A stretch of DNA of 64,000 bases, taken from Cladobotryum mycophilum. Taxonomy: Eukaryota; Ascomycota; Sordariomycetes; Hypocreales; Hypocreaceae. Below the pieces are notes generated by a model. That model was not told the DNA's origin, searched no databases, and saw only the letters and a program-made list of their open reading frames with translations. Positions 61,459-64,000 of the stretch are shown in pieces; position 1 is the first letter of the stretch; every line of letters begins with the position of its first letter. A program made the position numbers and the translations under genes. The stretch covers positions 2,852,001-2,916,000 of the forward strand of contig JAVFKD010000002.1 of assembly GCA_036429605.1 (NCBI GenBank), written 5' to 3'.

Positions 61459-63478
61459 ATGGCGCCAAACGGCACCACAAACCAGAATGGCTCGTCCCAA
61501 GAGAATCCTACCCATACCCAGTCTCAACTGTACTTGAGCACGCGCGGCGAGGACGTTGGAGTAAGAAGCCCCGTCCCCCCTCTACCACCGGTTAATCCAC
61601 ATCTAGGCCTCATGACAACCTCCCCCACCCCACTTCTCTCTGTCCCCAAATCCCTCTTTACCCAGCATTTTTTTAAGATTTTTTTGGGGGTCGTTTCTTT
61701 GTGTTGCTCTGGACCACTTGCTCACATATTTTCTTAGTTCTCGTTCGAAGAGGTTGTTCTCAAGGGTCTAGCCTCCGATGGCGGACTTTATGTCCCGATA
61801 CAGGTCCCGCGCGCCTCCTCGTGGGAGTCATGGAGGGATCTCAGCTTTTCCGATCTCGCTTATGAGATCATGTCACTCTACATTTCTCCTTCCGAAATAC
61901 CACCTTCCGATCTCAAGGATATTATTTCGCGGAGTTACTCGACTTTCCGCTCCTCGGAGACCACCCCCTCGTCCATCTGCAGGGGAACCACTACCTCCTC
62001 GAACTCTTCCACGGCCCAACTTTTGCCTTCAAGGATGTTGCGCTGCAGTTTCTAGGAAACCTTTTTGAATACTTCCTCGTTAGAAAGAACGAGGGCAAGA
62101 CAGGCACAGGTATGCGACTCTTGTAGGCCTTGGACGCAGCAAATCCCTTGTCGCATCTGAATCAGGCTTTCTACATGCAGGACACAAGCTTACTCACTTT
62201 TTTGGTTTTTTTTTTGCAGAGCGACACCACTTGACCGTCGTTGGTGCTACTAGTGGTGACACAGGCTCTGCCGCCATTTACGGCTTGCGAGGGAAGAAGG
62301 ATGTTTCCGTTTTCATCATGTTCCCCGAGGGCCGCGTGAGCCCCATTCAACAGGCTCAGATGACCACGGTTCCCGACAAGAATGTCTACAATCTTGCCGT
62401 TAACGGCACATTCGACGATTGCCAGGTAGCTTACGATGCCCCTAATCACCCAGTGGCCACGGATAAAAAGTGGTCTTTCTATAATATGTACTAACTACCC
62501 CTCCCCCTTTAGGATATTGTTAAAGCCCTGTTCGCCGATGAGGATGCTAACAAGGCTTTGAATCTTGGCGCCGTCAACTCGATCAATTGGGCAAGAATTT
62601 TGGCCCAGATTGTCTACTACTTCTACTCATACTTTACTCTTGCCAAGACATCCTCCGACTTCAAGCTTGGAGACAAGGTCCGCTTTGTGGTCCCAACGGG
62701 CAACTTTGGCGATGTTTTAGCTGGTTTCTTCGCTCTACGCATGGGTCTTCCCATCGACAAACTTGTCATTGCTACCAATGAAAATGATATTCTCGATCGA
62801 TTTTGGAAGTCCGGCAAGTACGAAAAGAAGCCCGTCGATTCTGCCGAAGCCGGAGATGGTCTCGCTGTCGATGGCGCCAAGGCTCACCCGGGGGGCGTCA
62901 AGGAAACCTTGAGTCCGGCCATGGATATCCTCGTTTCGAGCAACTTCGAGCGCCTGCTATGGTTCTTGGCCTACGAGTTCGCGTCTAGTGCAGGAATGGA
63001 TGATCTGTGGAACCAGAAGCAGGCTGGCCAAGAAGTTGCCCAGTGGCTTAGGGACCTGAAGCAGACTGGAGCCTTTGGGCCTGTGTATCAGGACGTGCTC
63101 AAGAGCGCGAAGCGCGATTTTGAAAGCGAGCGTGTTACCGACGACGAGACCATCGAGACCATCCGATCATTTTACCGCAGTGTTGGTTACATCTTAGACC
63201 CCCATACCGCTGTTGGTGCTGCGGCGACGCAGAGATCCATTGACCGTGCTGAAGCCAGCACACCGCACATTTCTCTCTCGACGGCACACCCGGCCAAGTT
63301 CTCGGGCGCGGTAGAGAAAGCGCTGAAGGGCGAAGATGGGTTCGATTTCGAGGCAAAGGTGCTTCCACCCGAGTTCATTGGCCTCGAGCAAAAGGAGCAG
63401 AGAGTGACGAAGGTTGAGAACGACTGGCAAAAGGTTCGAGAGCACGTCAAGGCTCAAGTGGCAGAGGAGCTGGCTTAG
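61459..63478 (+). CDS. thr4: Threonine synthase (THR4), one-base shift in exon 2
   Basis: Exons 61459-61560, 61738-62109, 62220-62425 and 62513-63478. Introns are 177, 110 and 87 bp; the last has a CTAACTAC branch. The protein starts MAPNGTTNQNGSS and continues LYLSTRGEDVG, FSFEEVVLKGLASDGGLYVP, then HGPTFAFKDVALQFLGN with the PLP-binding Lys at about residue 133. VVGATSGDTGSAA (phosphate-binding loop) and VPTGNFGDVLAGFFA follow. It converts O-phosphohomoserine to threonine, the last step of the pathway, in the cytosol. The frame breaks at C5 61964-61968. Allowing one more C restores TTPLVHLQGNHYLLELFHG and makes the total exactly 549 codons (548 residues, typical). I infer a sequence indel. 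Confidence 0.95.
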
Positions 63479-64000
63479 ACGCGGTATATCCGATGACGCA
63501 GCGAACCCAGACGCAGCAAAGCGACGGAAACTGCTCGGCGCAATTTCCGTTGCCAACTACTACTGTTGACATTTGCTCACCTACTTACAACTATTAACCT
63601 ACCTCACCGTAGGGGTCCCCGAGCGGCGCTTTTACCCATTTCTGTGCTTGCGCCCCAGGGTTCTTTCTCTGTACGTAATTTTTGGCTTGGCTTTTTATTT
63701 ATTTTTCTCCCTTCATATCATACAAGTACCTTATTCAAGGGGGTGTGCGTGGAAATGATTTAGACAAAGGAGTGAAACTATAAAACGTCATTTGGGCATA
63801 TAATCTGGGAGAGGAGCATGAACGTGGCAGAGAAGTAACTTTGGCTTGTGAAATTGAGAGAGCTCGGTGTGCGCGCACACATACAATATACACACGCGCA
63901 CACACACACATCAATGTTTTTCTACAAGTAGTTGCAAGTTTTTAGGACTCCATACTAGGTAGTTCTCCGGTTTCAGGGCAAATTCATCAGGTCATTGGTC
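63479..64000. other. 3' flank of threonine synthase
   Basis: About 520 bp. Contains TACAAGTA at 63721-63728 and 63923-63930 and an alternating purine-pyrimidine tract at 63866-63911 (GTGTGCGCGCACAC and CACACGCGCACACAC). No gene is seen before the window ends. Confidence 0.6.

Noticed and set aside
1..64000. CRISPR arrays, secondary-metabolite cluster or complete mobile element
   Set aside because: No regularly spaced repeats, no polyketide or peptide synthetase domains, and no transposase or integrase reading frames were found.

Overview
The window is nuclear DNA of a filamentous ascomycete, most likely a Sordariomycete of the order Hypocreales. Genes carry one to four short introns (about 50-180 bp) with GT..AG ends and CTAAC/CTGAC-like branch sites. 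Spacers are long, rich in simple repeats, and contain recurring short words (TACTTGTA, TACGGAGTA, TACCTAC). The protein set is fungal: LTE1-type Ras GEF, YAG7-like protein, VMA6, NOP56 and an ER Hsp70 ending in HDEL. I cannot name a species from sequence alone.

Layout. 1-5.3 kb: long upstream spacer. 5.3-10.8 kb: LTE1-like GEF. 12.2-20.7 kb: dense housekeeping cluster (RPS0, mitochondrial uS15, VMA6, NOP56, stomatin-like protein) with divergent pairs sharing short promoters. 23.3-24.6 kb: APC10/DOC1 with an overlapping upstream ORF. 25-30.7 kb: gene-poor, repeat-rich, with possible exon or pseudogene scraps. 30.75-31.3 kb: coiled-coil protein. 32.2-33.6 kb: secreted aspartic protease. 34.9-37.8 kb: LHS1/GRP170-type chaperone. 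39-40.5 kb: YAG7-like RGG protein. 41.7-43 kb: a four-exon CENP-W-like histone-fold gene, too fragmented to show as one long ORF, divergent from prefoldin subunit 4. 43.5-47 kb: accessory stretch with LysM fragments and two tandem members of an uncharacterised fungal family, one decayed. 49.2-51.2 kb: MFS transporter. 51.8-54.7 kb: large disordered protein. 55.5-57.5 kb: AT-hook protein. 58 kb: possible small two-exon gene. 61.5-63.5 kb: threonine synthase.

Most genes are core functions: translation and ribosome assembly, proton pumping, cell-cycle and kinetochore control, protein folding and secretion, amino-acid synthesis. I see no biosynthetic cluster, CRISPR array, complete transposon or new multi-gene system. 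Fungal genes are not in operons; the recurrent theme is divergent pairs on short shared promoters.

Main caution. Several conserved genes (LTE1, LHS1, THR4, the coiled-coil gene and one accessory gene) are interrupted by single-base shifts, nearly all at homopolymer runs. In the checkable cases the exon arithmetic becomes exact when one base per run is allowed. I read these as sequence or assembly indels rather than pseudogenes. Exon borders below were derived by hand from splice signals and frame continuity.
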